DNA of 64,000 nt from the NCBI GenBank assembly GCA_016874735.1, contig VGTI01000020.1, positions 1-64,000 on the forward strand. The letters are read 5' to 3'. The notes below the pieces were generated by a model, which saw nothing but the letters and a program-made list of their open reading frames with translations, ran no database searches and was not told the origin of the DNA. The stretch's first letter is position 1. Every line of letters begins with the position of its first letter. Source of the stretch: Deltaproteobacteria bacterium (GTDB taxonomy: Bacteria > Bdellovibrionota_B > Oligoflexia > Oligoflexales > CAIYRB01). The translations under genes and the position numbers were made by a program. This document shows, in pieces, positions 17,101 to 32,100 of the stretch.

Positions 17101-20100
17101 TATCAAAAGGTAACCGTTGACTACAAAGGCCGCGTCGTCAGCGGCGCGACGCTGAGTCCGAGTGACATTCCACCGCTGGCCGCAAGTGCCATCACCTCGG
17201 GAGTGCTGGGTGTGGTCAACGGCGGTACCGGTGCTTCAAGTTTCATTAACAATGGTGTCGTGGTTGGTAAAGTCGCCGGCGGGCTAGTCTCGACGCAACC
17301 TGGATCCCAATACCAAACCTTAGTTGTCCCGGCAGGCGGTGGTATGCCTGCCTTTGGCGCGTTAGACCTCTCTCAAGCGGCTGCCGTGACAGGTGTTCTA
17401 CCTACCACTCTCGGCGGTATCGGCGTTAGTTCGACGGCCACATTCCCTGCATCGGGAACGGTGGTCACAGAGGCTGGTAGCGCCACCTTAACTAACAAAA
17501 CGTTGATTACACCGACGATCAGCTCGATCAGCAACGACGGACTCATGACGCTGCCATCGGGGACAGACACCTTGGTTGCTCGCAACACCCAAGATACCCT
17601 AACCAATAAGACTCTGATCGCACCAGCGATCAGCACCATCACGAATACCGGCACACTAACTCTGCCGACCACAACCGATACGGTCGTGGGTCGCGCCACG
17701 ACGGACACCTTGACGAATAAAACCCTGTCTCTGCCCATGATTAGTGGCGGGACGGTAACTGGTGGCGCTCTCATCACCGGGGGCACGACCATCGACACCA
17801 ACGGGACGGCTGCAGTTGGGACCACCACAGTGAGTGGCAATGTCACAATCCGCGGCAACACGACTGCAGCAAATGCCTTGATTTTGAACGATCGGATTAA
17901 TGGCAACTCCATAGCTATCAAATCGCCCAACGATCTATCTGGATCGTTTACACTCACGCTGCCAACCACGGCTGGTGCAAGCGGCGAGCTACTGCGAACC
18001 GACGGCAATGGTGGCCTGAGCTGGGTGGCTGGTGCTTCGCCTACTGGCAGCGCCGGAGGGGACCTCGCTGGGGTTTATCCGAACCCGTCACTCAGCGCTA
18101 CTGGAATTCAGCCAGGTACTTACTTCAAAATCCGTGTCGATGAAAAAGGCCGGGTCTTCGAAGGTACATCATTATCAGCAGCAGATATCCCAAGCTTACC
18201 CGCATCAGCGATTGGTAGCGGTGTCTTGGGTGTCAGTCGCGGCGGTACTGGATCGCCAAATTTCGCAACCAACGGCGTTATCCTAGGTAACGGTACCGGT
18301 AACTTGATCTCTACAGGTGCAGGCCAGTCAGGACAGGTCTTGCGCGTCCCAACCGGAGGAAGCATCCCAAGCTTTGGTGCCCTAGATCTCGGCGACTCAA
18401 GTGCTGTCACGGGCCTTTTGCCTGGCAGCCTGGGCGGTACAGGCGTCAACTCGACTGCAACCTACCCGGCCGACGGCGTCATCGTCACTGAGTCAGGCGC
18501 CGCCACGCTTACCAATAAAATCCTGACGCAACCTGAAATTAGCACTATCGCAAACGGCGGCGCTGTCATCACAATTCCCACCACAAATGACACTTTAGTT
18601 GGCCGCAGCACCGCTGACACTCTTACCAACAAAACGCTATCCATGCCGGTGATGAGTGAGATCGTCAACGGGGGCACCCTAACCCTACCCACAACCACCG
18701 ACACTCTGGTAGCGAGAGACACCGAAGAGACTCTGCGTAACAAGACCCTCTCGAGCCCGATGGTTTCCAACGGTACGATAACAGGTAGCTCAATGATACT
18801 CGGTGCCTCAAGCATCGACACGGTCGGTACCATCCGCGCTGGCGCAACGACCGTTGTGGGTAACTTGAGGGTTCAAGGGAATACTAATACAGCGAACTCT
18901 CTGAGTCTAAACGACAAGGACGCTGTCTACGCAGTCAATATTAAGGCTCCCGACACTTTATATAGTAGTCTCACCCTCACCCTGCCAAGTACCACTGGAA
19001 CTAGCGGACAACTACTCGCTACCGATGGGTCTGGTCTACTCTCTTGGGTATCTGGGGCGGTACCATCGGGACCTGCTAGCGGTGATTTGTTTGGTTACTA
19101 TCCGAATCCACTACTGACACCGACCGGCGTCACTGCAGGGACCTACAACAAAGTCACTGTCGACAGCAAAGGTCGGGTACTCTTTGGAACGACACTGATG
19201 GTGGCGGACATCCCGCGTCTGCCAGCCTCGATCATCGGCAGTGGTTCCCTAGCGGTGACCAATGGCGGTACTGGAGCGGGCAGCTTCACAACCAACGGCG
19301 TCATTATCGGTAACAGCACTGGCAATTTACTGTCAACGGCAGCAGGCACTGAATACCAAACTCTTGTTGTACCCCAGGGTGGTGGTGTCCCGACTTTCGG
19401 TGCGCTGAACCTATCGCAGGGTGCTGCGGTGACAGGAACACTCCCCACTCAATTCGGTGGTACCGGCGTTAATTCGAACGCCACCTTCCCAACCTCTGGA
19501 ACGATCGTCACGCGCAGTGCTACCGAAACCTTAACCAATAAGACGTTAGTGACCCCAGTGATCGGTGCGATCTCCAATACCGGGATGTTGATCTTGCCAA
19601 CGACCAGCGACACGCTCGTTGGTCGCGCCACAGTCGATAATTTGACTAATAAAACGCTCACCAGTCCCGTTGTGACTGGGGCTACCATCAACGGCGCATC
19701 ACTCATCACCGGATCTACGGCCATTAGCACGACAGGCACAGTAGCCGTGGGAGCAACCTCGGTAGCTGGCGATCTTAGCGTGCGCGGTAATAACAGTACA
19801 GCCAACAGACTGCTGCTCAACGACAAGGGTACAACAAACTTCGTTGCCCTCAAGGCGCCCGATACGCTTTACAACTCAGTCGAAATCACCTTGCCGAGTA
19901 GCGCTGGCACGGCAGGTCAGATGCTGACGACGGACGGCAGCGGTCAGCTCCAGTGGATCTCCGGCTCGACACCAGCTGGTCCCGCAGGTGGCGACTTCAC
20001 CGGTTCGTTCCCGAACCCAACACTTGCACCCACAGGGGTGGCACCTGGCACCTATTTTAAAGTCTCTGTCGATGAGAAAGGGCGCGTCATGGGCGGCGCG

Positions 20101-23100
20101 GACCTCCTCATCGCCGATATCCCAAGCTTACCCGCATCCAAAATTGGCTCGGGTATCATCCCAGTGACGCGCGGCGGTACCGGCACCACTGGATTCGTGA
20201 CAAAGGGTGTGGTCGTTGGCGGTAGCGATGGCAACCTCGCTTCGACCACTGCTGGCACAGCGAATCAAATTCTGCGCGTACCATCAGACGGTAGCGCGCC
20301 AAGTTTTGGTCCGCTCGACATCACGCAATCGGCCTCGATCACTGGCATCCTTCCCACAAGGTCTGGTGGTACTGGCAGGGATTCTGTCGCCGTATTCCCA
20401 CCATCCGGCGTCATCGTAACTGAGGACGCTGTAACCACGTTAACGAATAAAACGCTGCAAGAACCGGTGATCAGCACCATCCGCAACGGTGGCCTCGTCA
20501 CGCTACCGACCGACACAGATCAGTTGGTGGGTCGAAACACGACCGACATCTTGACCAATAAAACCATGCAATCAGGCATCGTTGCCAGCAGTACGATCAA
20601 TGGCAGTTCGCTCATCGGCGGGGCTACGGTCATTGACACCAGCGGCACCATCAGGGCCAGCCAGACCACTGTTGCCGGCAACCTGATCATCGAGGGCAAC
20701 AACTCGACGGCTAACGCGCTCGTTCTCAATGACCGTGGCGTCACCAACTCAGTGTCACTTAAAGCACCAAATAACCTGAACAGCTCGATCACGCTCACTT
20801 TACCGGAAAGCGTTGGTGGATCCGGTCAAATCCTAACATCCGATGGTACAGGAGTCTTGGGCTGGAGAACTGGGGCGAGCCCGTCCGGCATCGCTGGCGG
20901 CGATTTAGCAGGATCTTTCCCCAATCCAGAACTTTCGACTACTGGTGTGTATCCAGGTCAGTACACCAAACTATCAGTCGACCTGAAAGGTCGAGTCACT
21001 AGCGGTACGACGCTAAGAGACACCGACATCCCTCCCCTGTCGGCGACTGTCATTGCGCGCGATACTTTGGGTGTTGCCAACGGTGGTACGGGCGCGAGCA
21101 GCTTCACGACCAACGGTGTTATCCTTGGTAACCTACAAGGCAATCTATTCTCAACAGCTGCAGGGTCTCCCTTCCAAACCCTCATCGTATCCGCGAATGG
21201 GGGAGCGCCCATGTTTGGCGCACTCAACTTGTCGCAGTCGGCAGCAGTAACCGGAATTTTACCGTCGGCGATGGGTGGTACTGGAATCAATTCCCAGGCC
21301 ACTTTCCCGCAGACAGGCGTCGTTGTTACGGAGGCCGGCCCATCAACGCTCTCAAACAAAACACTATCGTCGCCGATCATTACAGCGGGTACGATCGGTG
21401 GAGCCTCACTCATTAACGGATCCACTGCGATCCGAACATCGGGAAGCGTGCAAGCAGCGAGTGCGACTTTAAACGGCGACGTCACGATTCGCGGTAGCGG
21501 CGTCTTTGCTAATAAGTTGGTGCTTAACGACGCTGGTTCGATTAACGCGGTTAATTTGAAGGCACCTGACAATTTAGTAGCACCTGTGACCTTGATCTTA
21601 CCTGGCACCACAGGTGCAGCCGGACAACTCTTGACTACAAGCGGAAGCGGCGAGCTCACATGGGCCACCGGAGCGATGCCGACTGGCATTGCGGGCGGCG
21701 ACCTCACGGGCACCTTCCCAACACCCACGCTAACAACCACCGGTGTTAGCGCTGGAACCTACATGAAGGTCACTGTCGATGTAAAAGGACGGGTTACGGC
21801 CGGCACCAATTTAATCGCTAGCGACATTCCGAATCTTGCCACGTCTCAGATCACGAGTGGTGTCTTCGCCGTTGGTCGTGGTGGTACCGGGGCTACCAGT
21901 TTTACCAATAACGGCGTGATCATTGGTAACGATGCCGGCAATCTTTTGTCTACGGGCGCTGGATCAGCATATCAAAGCCTGGTGGTACCAGCGGTTGGTG
22001 GCACACCCACGTTTGGTGCGATCAATCTGTCGCAGAGCGCCGCAGTGACCGGAATACTCCCAACGGCCCGCGGTGGTATCGGGGTTTCATCTTCAGCCAC
22101 GTTCCCACTGATTGGTACTGTCGTAACCCAAGATGCGACCGAAACGCTGAGTAATAAGACACTAGCAAGTCCGGTGATCAGCGCTGGTACCATCAACGGA
22201 TCGTCCCTGATCGGTGGAGCAACATCGATCATCACGACTGGGTCGATTAGCACCGCCACTGTCGCAACGAGTGGCAACATAAACATTCGCGGTAGCGGCA
22301 CTGTCTCTAATCGCCTGGTCCTTCATGACAAAGGCGCGACTTATGGCGTATCTCTCCGAGCACCCGACACCATGGGATCTTCAGTAGGATTCGTTCTACC
22401 AGGAGCAGATGGAAACTCCGGCAACATCTTAAGCACTAACGGTGCGGGTGTATTGAGCTGGGTATCTTCGGCACCACCCTCAGGCGCGGCTGGTGGCGAT
22501 CTCTCTGGAAACTACCCTAACCCCACCTTGTTACCCACGGGTGTTGCTGGTGGTGTCTATACAAAGGTCACAGTCGATGCGAAGGGTCGTGTCTTCGAAG
22601 CAACAACCCTGGCAGCTGAAGATATTCCGCGGATCCCAGCCTCGAAAATTAACGATGGGCAGCTTCCTGTCATGTACGGCGGTACTGGCGCATCAGCCTT
22701 TTACACCAACGGTGTGATCATCGGTAACGCCTATGGTCCCTTGCATTCGACAACAGCGGGGTCGCGATACCAAAGTCTGACCGTACCAGCAGACGGCGGG
22801 ACTCCTCGCTTTAGTGCTGTAGATTTATCTCAGATCGAAGCCACCACTGGCACCTTGCCAGCTAATCGCGGTGGTACCGGAATTAATTCGTCCGCAGTAT
22901 TCCCTGCCAGCGGTGTCATTGTCACAACCGATGCACCCCAAACATTGACCGAGAAAACCTTAACGGCGCCACTGCTAACTGATGGCACGATAGACGGATC
23001 GTCGCTGATTACTGGCGCTACGGAAATCAGTACCACCGGCGGTGTGATCGCCAGAGATGTGACTTCGCGCGGTAACGTCGTTATTCAGGGGAATAACGTA

Positions 23101-26100
23101 TCGTCGAGTCGCTTGGTCCTCAATGACCGAGGCACGGTGAACTCCTACAGTATCAAAGCGCCAGATATCATGAATAGCTCCATGGTCCTGACCTTACCAA
23201 CGGTTAATGGTACCGCGGGCCAACTGCTTACCACTAATGGCAGCGGCACGCTGAGCTGGGTCACGGGGGCCGCCCCTACAGGTGTAGCGGGTGGCGATTT
23301 AGCTGGGGTGTATCCAAATCCTGAACTCACCACCACAGGGATCGCTCCCGGCACTTATTTCAGAGTCACAGTGGATGCCAAAGGTCGTGTGTACTCAGGT
23401 GGTACTCTCGAAGCTAACGATATCCCGCCACTCCCGATGTCAGTCATTTCTTACGGTATGCTCAACGTCGCCAACGGTGGTACAGGGGCTAGCAGCTTTA
23501 CTGCCAACGGGGTCATTCTCGGCAATAACAACGGTAATCTCTTCTCCACCGCTGCCGGTGCCGCCTATCAGAGCTTGGTGATTCCAGGAGCTGGGGGTGC
23601 ACCGCGATTTGGCTCCATCGACATCAGTCAGCCTTCTGCTGTCACTGGTATCTTGCCGACCAGTCGCGGTGGTACGGGAATGGTGTCGAATGCTACATTC
23701 CCCCAAAATGGGGTCATCATCACCGAGAGCAGTCAGTCGACTATTACAAACAAAACCCTTTTAAGTCCTATCCTCACAACAGCAACGATCAATGGTGTCT
23801 CCCGCATTGGCGGTGCTACGGTCATTGACACCCTGGGTACCATCAACGCTGGCGCAACTACAGTCGCCGGCGACTTAACGGTTCAAGGTAACGGCACCCA
23901 AGCCAACAACCTCGTACTCAATGATAAGGGTGCAATTAATGCGGTTTCACTTAAATCTCCCGACACACTGTCTAGCTCTTATAGCATGACGCTCCCAAGT
24001 GCTCTCGGTAACTCGGGACAGTTGATGTCGATTGATAGTCAAGGCAACTTAACGTGGGTCACCGGTGCGGCTCCGAATGGTGCAGCCGGTGGTGATCTCC
24101 TTGGTCAGTATCCGAACCCTATTTTGAGTAATACTGGAGTCACTCCTGGCACCTACAGCAAACTAAGAGTCGATGCGAAGGGCCGCGTCGTCAGTGGCGG
24201 TACCATCACCGTAGCTGACATCCCAACCCTCAGCGCAAGCCAGATCACATCAGGCGTCTTTGGCGTGGCAAACGGTGGTACCGGTGCTTCTAGCTTCACT
24301 GTAAACGGTGTTGTACTCGGTAATGCCGATGGCAATCTCTTGTCCACCGCTGCCGGCCTACCCTTCCAAACACTGGTCGTCCCAAGTGGCGGCGGTACAC
24401 CGTCCTTTGGCTCCATCAATCTCAGTCAGCAAGCGGCAGTTACCGGTATCTTGCCAACAAGCCGTGGTGGTACTGGCATAGCGACGTCTGCCGTATTCCC
24501 CGATTCCGGCACGATTCTCACTGCAACTGGGTCCGCCACACTAACTAACAAAGCCTTAACAAGTCCGCTCATCAGTAGCGCAACTATTAACGGTGCTTCT
24601 GTGATCTCCGGCAGCACAGTCATAAACACATCTGACAACATCACCGGTTCCACAATCACAGCTAACGGCAACATGATCATTAGTGGCAACGGGACTACGG
24701 CCAATAAATTAGTGTTGCGAGACAAGGGTGCTGTCAACGCGATATCCCTCAAGGCACCAGATACGCTGGCGCAGTCACCCGTATGGACTCTCCCAGGAGC
24801 CGACGGTAGCACTGGTCAAATTTTAACCACTGATGGTCAAGGTCAACTTGTTTGGGCCACTGGCGCAGCGCCAAGCGGTGCAGCCGGCGGTGACCTGTCT
24901 GGGAACTACCCAACCCCAGCACTTACTGCCACAGGTATCGATGCGGGCACATACCAAAAGATTGCTGTCGATGCGAAAGGTCGCGCTTACTTCGGCACGA
25001 CACTCGCTGTGAGCGATATCCCTGGTTTACCGGCTTCGATCATCAACGCGGGCACAATTTCTGTTGCACGCGGTGGTACCGGTGGCGTTACGTTTACTCC
25101 CAACGGCGTCATGCTTGGTAACGGGGGCGGCGCTCTCCAGGTAACGCAGCAGGGTATACCGTTTCAAAGTTTGGTCGTCCCGGCTGATGGGAGCGCTCCA
25201 GCCTTCAATGCGATTAACCTGTCTCAAGCAGCGGCGATAACGGGCATACTCCCCACTCGCTCTGGTGGTACCGGTATCAATTCTACGGCTACTTTCCCGA
25301 CATCTGGGGTCATTGCAACACGCGATGCTTTAGAAACTCTCACCAATAAAACCATCGATAGTCCGCTGATTGGGTCTGCAACAATTAACGGTGCTTCTCT
25401 TATCACGGGTACAACGCGGATCAACATCACCAATGCGATTGATGCTACTGGTGCTAATATTCGCGGAGCTGTGCGGGTGCAAGGTAACGGTACCTCACCT
25501 AATAAACTCATCTTAAACGATGCCGGCACGGTGAACTTTGTCGCTCTTAAAGCACCAGATTTCGTGATCGGCGAAGTAAACCTAACGCTCCCAGGATCCG
25601 TAGGCACAAACGGCCAGGTGTTGACCAGTGATGGCACTGGTCAGTTGACTTGGGGCAGCGGCGCCGCGCCTACCGGTGCTGCAACTGGTGACCTGACGGG
25701 TTCTTATCCGAGTCCTCAACTCACCCCTACCGGCGTGAATGCAGGTCAATACACCAAGCTAACAGTAGACAACAAAGGCCGCGTCACCAACGGCACGTCT
25801 TTAGTACCAGGAGACATTCCCCAGTTGTCGGCATCGATCATTGGCTCAGGTATCCTTGGCGTAGCTAACGGCGGTACGGGATCGGCCAGCTTTGCCAACA
25901 ATGGTGTCATTTTAGGAAACTTGACCGGTAATTTGTTCTCGACAGCGCCAGGTAGTTCACAACAAGTGTTACGCGTACCAAGCGACGGCGGCATCCCTTC
26001 CTTTGGGCCACTGAACATAGGTCATAGCTCTGCCGTAACCGGTATACTACCGAGAAGCGCCGGTGGTACCGGCACAGCAAGCAATGCTATCTTCCCCGGC

Positions 26101-29100
26101 GAAGGCACGATCGTCACACGTGACGCAACAGAAACGCTCGCTAACAAAACGCTGTCGAGTCCGGTCATTAATAGCGGTAGCCTCCTAGGAACGTCGCTCA
26201 TCGGCGGCGATACCATAATCAACACGACTGGAGCGATCACTGCGGGATCCGCAACGCTCGGTGGCGACGTGACCATTCGTGGTAACAACACCACGGCTAA
26301 TCGCTTAGTGCTGAATGACGCTGGCAGTGTAAACTTTGTTGCCATCAAGGCACCAAATAGCCTTGCGGCAGATATAGTTTTAACACTACCAAGCCAGACA
26401 GGTACCAATGGGCAACTACTCGGAACCACCGGTGGTGGCACGCTGACATGGTTGAACGGCTCTGCTCCGAGTGGTAGCGCTGGTGGTGATCTCTCAGGCT
26501 CATACCCCAACCCGGTATTGGCAACCACAGGTGTCAGCGCCGGTGCTTACACTAAAGTCACCGTCGATACCAAAGGCCGTGTTCAATTGGGCACCTCCCT
26601 CGTCGCAGCCGACGTGCCACCACTTTCTGCCGCTAAAATCACGAGCGGTGTTCTGGATGTGGCTCGTGGCGGTACGGGTGCCGGATTCTTCGCTACTGAT
26701 GGAGTCATCGTCGGTAACGCGGATGGTAATCTTCTGTCGACTGCGGCCGGAGCTCCGTTCCAAACTCTAGTCGTACCGAGCGGCGGCGGCACACCGACCT
26801 TTGGTCCGCTCAACCTAGCTCAATCAGCGGCGGTCACTGGCGTATTGCCTACCACTTCTGGTGGTACGGGCATGGCGTCGAACGCTGTGTTCCCAATGTC
26901 TGGCACCATTATCACTGATAGCTTGCCTGCGACTATGAGCAGCAAAACTTTGATCAGCCCCATCATCACCTCGGGAACGATGGACGGGAACTCCTATATC
27001 GGTGGTTCTACGGTCATTGATACGATTGGCACTGCAAGTGTTGGCACGACTCGTGTTGCTGGTGACTTGACGATCCTCGGCAACAATACGACGGCGAGCC
27101 GACTTGTCTTGACTGACAAGACACAAATGAAGTCCCTCAGTTTCAAGGCACCCGATACCGTTAGTAACAGTTTGACATGGACTCTGCCTGGCACCGACGG
27201 CGGGGCAGGTCAACTCCTGCGCACCAATGGCAGTGGCATCCTGAGTTGGGTAGACGGAGCCTCACCAAGAGGTACTGCGGGCGGCGACCTTTCAGGTGAC
27301 TATCCAAACCCAGTGCTCATCGACAGCGGTGTCATCGCGGGTACCTATCCTAAGTTTGCGGTCGATAGCAAAGGCCGCGCAGTCAGTGGACTGACGCTAG
27401 ACGTTGTTGATGTGCCGCCACTGCCCGCAAGTAAAATTAGTAGCGGCGAAATCTCTGTCGTGAGAGGCGGTACTGGTGTCGCCACTCTGACTCCCAACGG
27501 AGTCATGATCGGTAACGGCACAGGGACTGTGCTGACTACGGCTGCAGGCCAGGCATACCAGAGCTTGACGGTCCCCGTGGGCAACGGAGCACCGGTATTC
27601 GGTGCCGTTGATCTCAGTCAGGCCGCGGCCGTCACTGGTATCTTGCCGCGAACCCTCGGTGGTACTGGTACCTCATCAACAGCCACGTTCCCGACCACTG
27701 GTGTCATTGTAACCAGGACGGAAATCGAGACATTAACCAACAAAACTCTCACTGCACCATATATTGCTGGCGGCATCCTAAACAGCGGAACGATTAACGG
27801 TGCGAGCGTCATTAATACGACGGGCACCCTACGCAGTGCTGCTGCCACGTTTGACGGAAACGTCAGCATCGTAGGCGATGGCACTAACGCTAAAAAACTC
27901 GTCATGTTCGACAGTGGGTCGACTTATTCCTTGGCATTTAAGACGCCGGATACGATATACAGCTCGGTAGTTTGGACCCTACCCGCGACAGACGGTGGCA
28001 ACGGTCAGCTACTCAAAACTGATGGTTCCGGTAACCTCAACTGGGTCTCTGGTGCCGCACCGACCGGGAACGCAAGCGGTGACTTAACGGGCTCCTATCC
28101 AGCTCCAGAGCTAGCAACCTCCGGGGTAGTCCCAGGCACCTACGCAAAATTCGTCGTTGACGCCAAAGGTCGTGCAACGCGTGGCACCACTCTGGTCGCC
28201 GCTGATATCCCTGGGCTTGATGCGGCGGTCATTAAAACAGGCCAAATTCCTGTCCTCAATGGCGGTACTGGCGTATCCACATTTACGTCCAACGGTGTCA
28301 TCCTAGGAAACAATTCCGGCAACCTCTTCTCAACGGCCGCAGGTCTATCAAACCAAACGCTAGTAATTCCGGACGGCGGCACAGTGCCTAGGTTTGGAGC
28401 GCTCAATATCGGATCGTTAGCCGCTACGTCGGGCGTACTTCCTACGGCGCGTGGCGGTATTGGCGTCAGCTCGACCGCATTGTTCCCAACCAGCGGTACG
28501 GTTGTCACACGCGAGGCGACTGAGACCTTAACCGGCAAGACTCTAGAAAGTTCGGTATTCACAACAGGCTTGATCAATGGCACCTCAACCATTGGGGGCG
28601 ACTCCGTCATCAATACGACCGGCACAATCACGGCTGGTGACACTCTGATCAATGGATCAATCACTGTGCGGGGAGATGGCACGAATGCTAAACCGATCAT
28701 GTTCAACGATAGCGGTAGCAGTAATTATCTCGCGATCAAGGCCCCCAATGTGCTATCGGGCATAGTGACATTGACGCTGCCTGATTCAGATGGCAACGCC
28801 GGTCAATTGCTACAAACCGATGGCTTTGGTGTGATGAGCTGGGTGTCGGGCGCATCCCCAACTGGGCTTGCGACAGGTGACCTTTCAGGGAGCTATCCAA
28901 ACCCGACGCTCACAGAAACTGGCGTCATCCCTGGCACGTATCCGCGTGTCGCGGTTGACATCAAAGGCCGGATCATCGCCGGTAGCTCTTTAGCTGCATC
29001 TGACATCCCAAATATTTCCGGTGGGATCATCACAACCGGCACCGTCGGTGTCGGCGTCGGCGGTACCGGCGCGACTAGCTTCACCCAGAACGGCGTCGTC

Positions 29101-32100
29101 ATCGGCAACGCTGGTGCTGCTCTACTCTCTACTGCGGCCGGTCTTGAATACCAAAGCTTGCTCGTTCCACCGAACGGTGAAAACAACGGCCGACCATTAT
29201 TTGGTGCCGTCAACCTAAGTCAACCAAATGCGATCACAGGAATACTCCCTACGAGACTTGGTGGTAGTGGCGTCGATTCGACTGCCACCTTCCCGACCTC
29301 AGGTGTCTTGGTGACCGAGACCGCAGTTGAAACACTAACCAACAAAACATTGACGTCCCCAATCATCAACGGTGGCTCTCTAGACAACGTGGTCATTACC
29401 GGGGCCGGCTCGGTCAACATAACTGGCACTCTGACATCAGGTGCGATCACCTCCAGGAGTGACGTCAGCATCCAAGGGAACGGTACAACATCTAACCGTT
29501 TAGTCATGTACGATAAGGGCACGCAATCCATCGCCCTGCGCGCCCCGAATTCGTTGAGCTCGTCTATCGAATGGACACTTCCTGATCAGGATGGTGCCGC
29601 TAACACTGTGCTTGCGACAAACGGTACAGGTGTATTGAGTTGGGTAGGAAGTCTACCACCATCCGGTGCTGCGGGTATCGCCGGTGTATCGGGTGGAGAT
29701 CTCACGGGCACGTACCCTTATCCGATTCTAAAATCTATCGCCACCGCAGGTGTCTATACAAAGGTCACCATTGATACGAAAGGGCGCGTCACCACCGGTG
29801 CCCTGGTAACGGCGAGTGACATACCTAACTTGCCTGCAACCAAAATTAGCAGTGGGACGATCGGCGTTTCCGTTGGTGGTACCGGTGCCACGAGCTTCAC
29901 GAATAACGGTGTCATTCTTGGTGCGGGTGCAGGTAGCCTAGTTGCTACAGCCGAAGGTCAGCCCTATCAAATACTGACCGTTCCCGGTAGCGGCACAACG
30001 CCTGCCTTTGGTGCTTTGGACTTGGGTCAGTTTGCAGCTACAACCGGACTATTGCCACAAAGCCGCGGTGGTACTGGTGTCAACGGAAACGCAACGTTCC
30101 CGACAAGTGGTATCGTCGTTACCGACGTCAACGTGATGACGATTCGTGATAAGACGCTGATAAGCTCCGTATTCAACAATGGTACCATCAATGGCGACAC
30201 GCTTATCACCGGTGGCACATCGATTAACACCACAGGGACAATCGAGAGTGGCAACACCTCGGTCAATGGTAGTGTCACTATTAAAGCCATCAACAACTTA
30301 CCAAACGCACTTGTGTTTAACGACGGTGGATCCGGTTACGTGGCTTTCCGCGCTCCAGTTAGCGTTACCACTCCGGTAACCCTGACTTTACCAAACGGTG
30401 ACGGCTCTCCCAATCAGCTCCTTCAGACGAATGGCAACGGCATCCTGACCTGGGTGTCAGGCGCTGCTCCTACTGGCATAGCGGGTGGAGATCTGGTCGG
30501 CAGCTACCCGAACCCAGAGCTACGCAACACGACTGTATTTGCCGGCACTTATCAGAAGGTGGCAGTCGATGCTAAGGGTCGCGTCATATTCGGCACGTCA
30601 CTAACGCCATCGGACATTCCAAGCATCGATGCCAGTACCCAAATCGGAGCCGGTGTCCTTCCGGTAGTCCGCGGTGGTACGGGTGCTTCTAGCTTCGCCA
30701 ACAACGGTGTCATTATCGGCAATACCGGAGGCAATCTCTTCTCAACCGCTGCTGGCCTAGCCTTCCAAAGCTTGACAGTGGGCGGTGACGGCATGACGCC
30801 GTCCTTCGGCGCGATCAACCTAACGCAATTAGCTGCAACAACCGGTGTGTTGCCGCAGAGTCGCGGCGGTACAGGCGTAAACGGCAACGCGACGTTCCCG
30901 ACTGAGGGCGTCGTTACTACGGATGTCATCGCCCAGACTTTGAGTAACAAGACACTTAATAGTCCCGTTATCACCACGGGTACGATTAACGGTGCGACGC
31001 TTATCACAGGGACGTCATCAATCGATACCACGGGAACTATCCGGGCTGGCAATACGACAGTTGCCGGCGACCTAAAAATCCAAGGTGACTCCACCAACGC
31101 AAGGAAAATCCTGTTCAACGATAGTGGTAGTACCAATGCCATAGGGTTTAAAGCACCCGATACTTTAGCTACGTCGACAGTGTTTACTTTGCCTAGCGGT
31201 GACGGTGCTCAGGGTGCCGTGCTCGGAACGGACGGGGCAAGGCAACTCCAATGGTTGACCGCAGTGCCTCCGAACGGAGTGGCTGCAGGTGATTTATCAG
31301 GGAGCTATCCTGCACCCGTACTGGCAGCCAGCGGTGTGATTGCTGGCAGCTACGCCAAAGTAAGCGTCGACCTCAAAGGCCGCGTCATCGCTGGACTGGC
31401 ACTGGAAGTGAGCGACGTGCCTGGTCTCCCAGCATCTAAGATCGCAGACGGCGAGCTTCTGGTCGCCAGAGGCGGTACCGGTCGCGGCAGTTTCCCGGCT
31501 AAAGGCGTACTGCTTGGCAACGGCGGTGGTACCTTGGATGCAACCGCGGCCGGCTCCGCTTACCAAAGTCTGACTGTCCCCGCAAATGGAGGCGCACCGT
31601 ACTTTAGCGCCATTGACCTCTCCGAATTACCTGCCACGACTGGCGCACTTCTGACGATCCGTGGTGGTACAGGCGTGTCAGGTAACGCCGTCTACCCAAG
31701 CACAGGTACAGTAGTGACCGAGACGGGTTCCGGTACGATCAGCAACAAACGATTGATGGCTCCGATCATCACGGGTGGCACCATAGATGGTTACGGACTG
31801 ATTGGTGGCAACACGACCATCGCCACGGCGGGCAACGTCTCTGGCGCCAATGCCGTGTTCTCCGGTGATGTGACCGTTCGTGGTGACAACAGTAAAGCCA
31901 ACAAACTTGTCTTTGAAGACAGGGGCACTACCAATTTCTTAGCCTTCAAAGCTCCGGATACCCTCACAAAAACGCAAACATGGACTTTACCAGATGGTGA
32001 TGGCCTTGGTGGCCAACTCCTAAGCACGAATGGCACCGGTGCTCTTAGCTGGGTGAGCGGTGCTTCACCCACCGGCGTTGCAGGGGGTGATCTTGCCGGT

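Noticed and set aside
20958-21740. Long antisense open frames inside the giant gene (for example 20958-21740, 32361-33134, 44943-45692, 46584-47297)
   Set aside because: They recur at the same phase of each repeat and their Val/Pro/Leu-rich products are reverse shadows of Gly/Thr/Asn codons. None has an SD or a family match.
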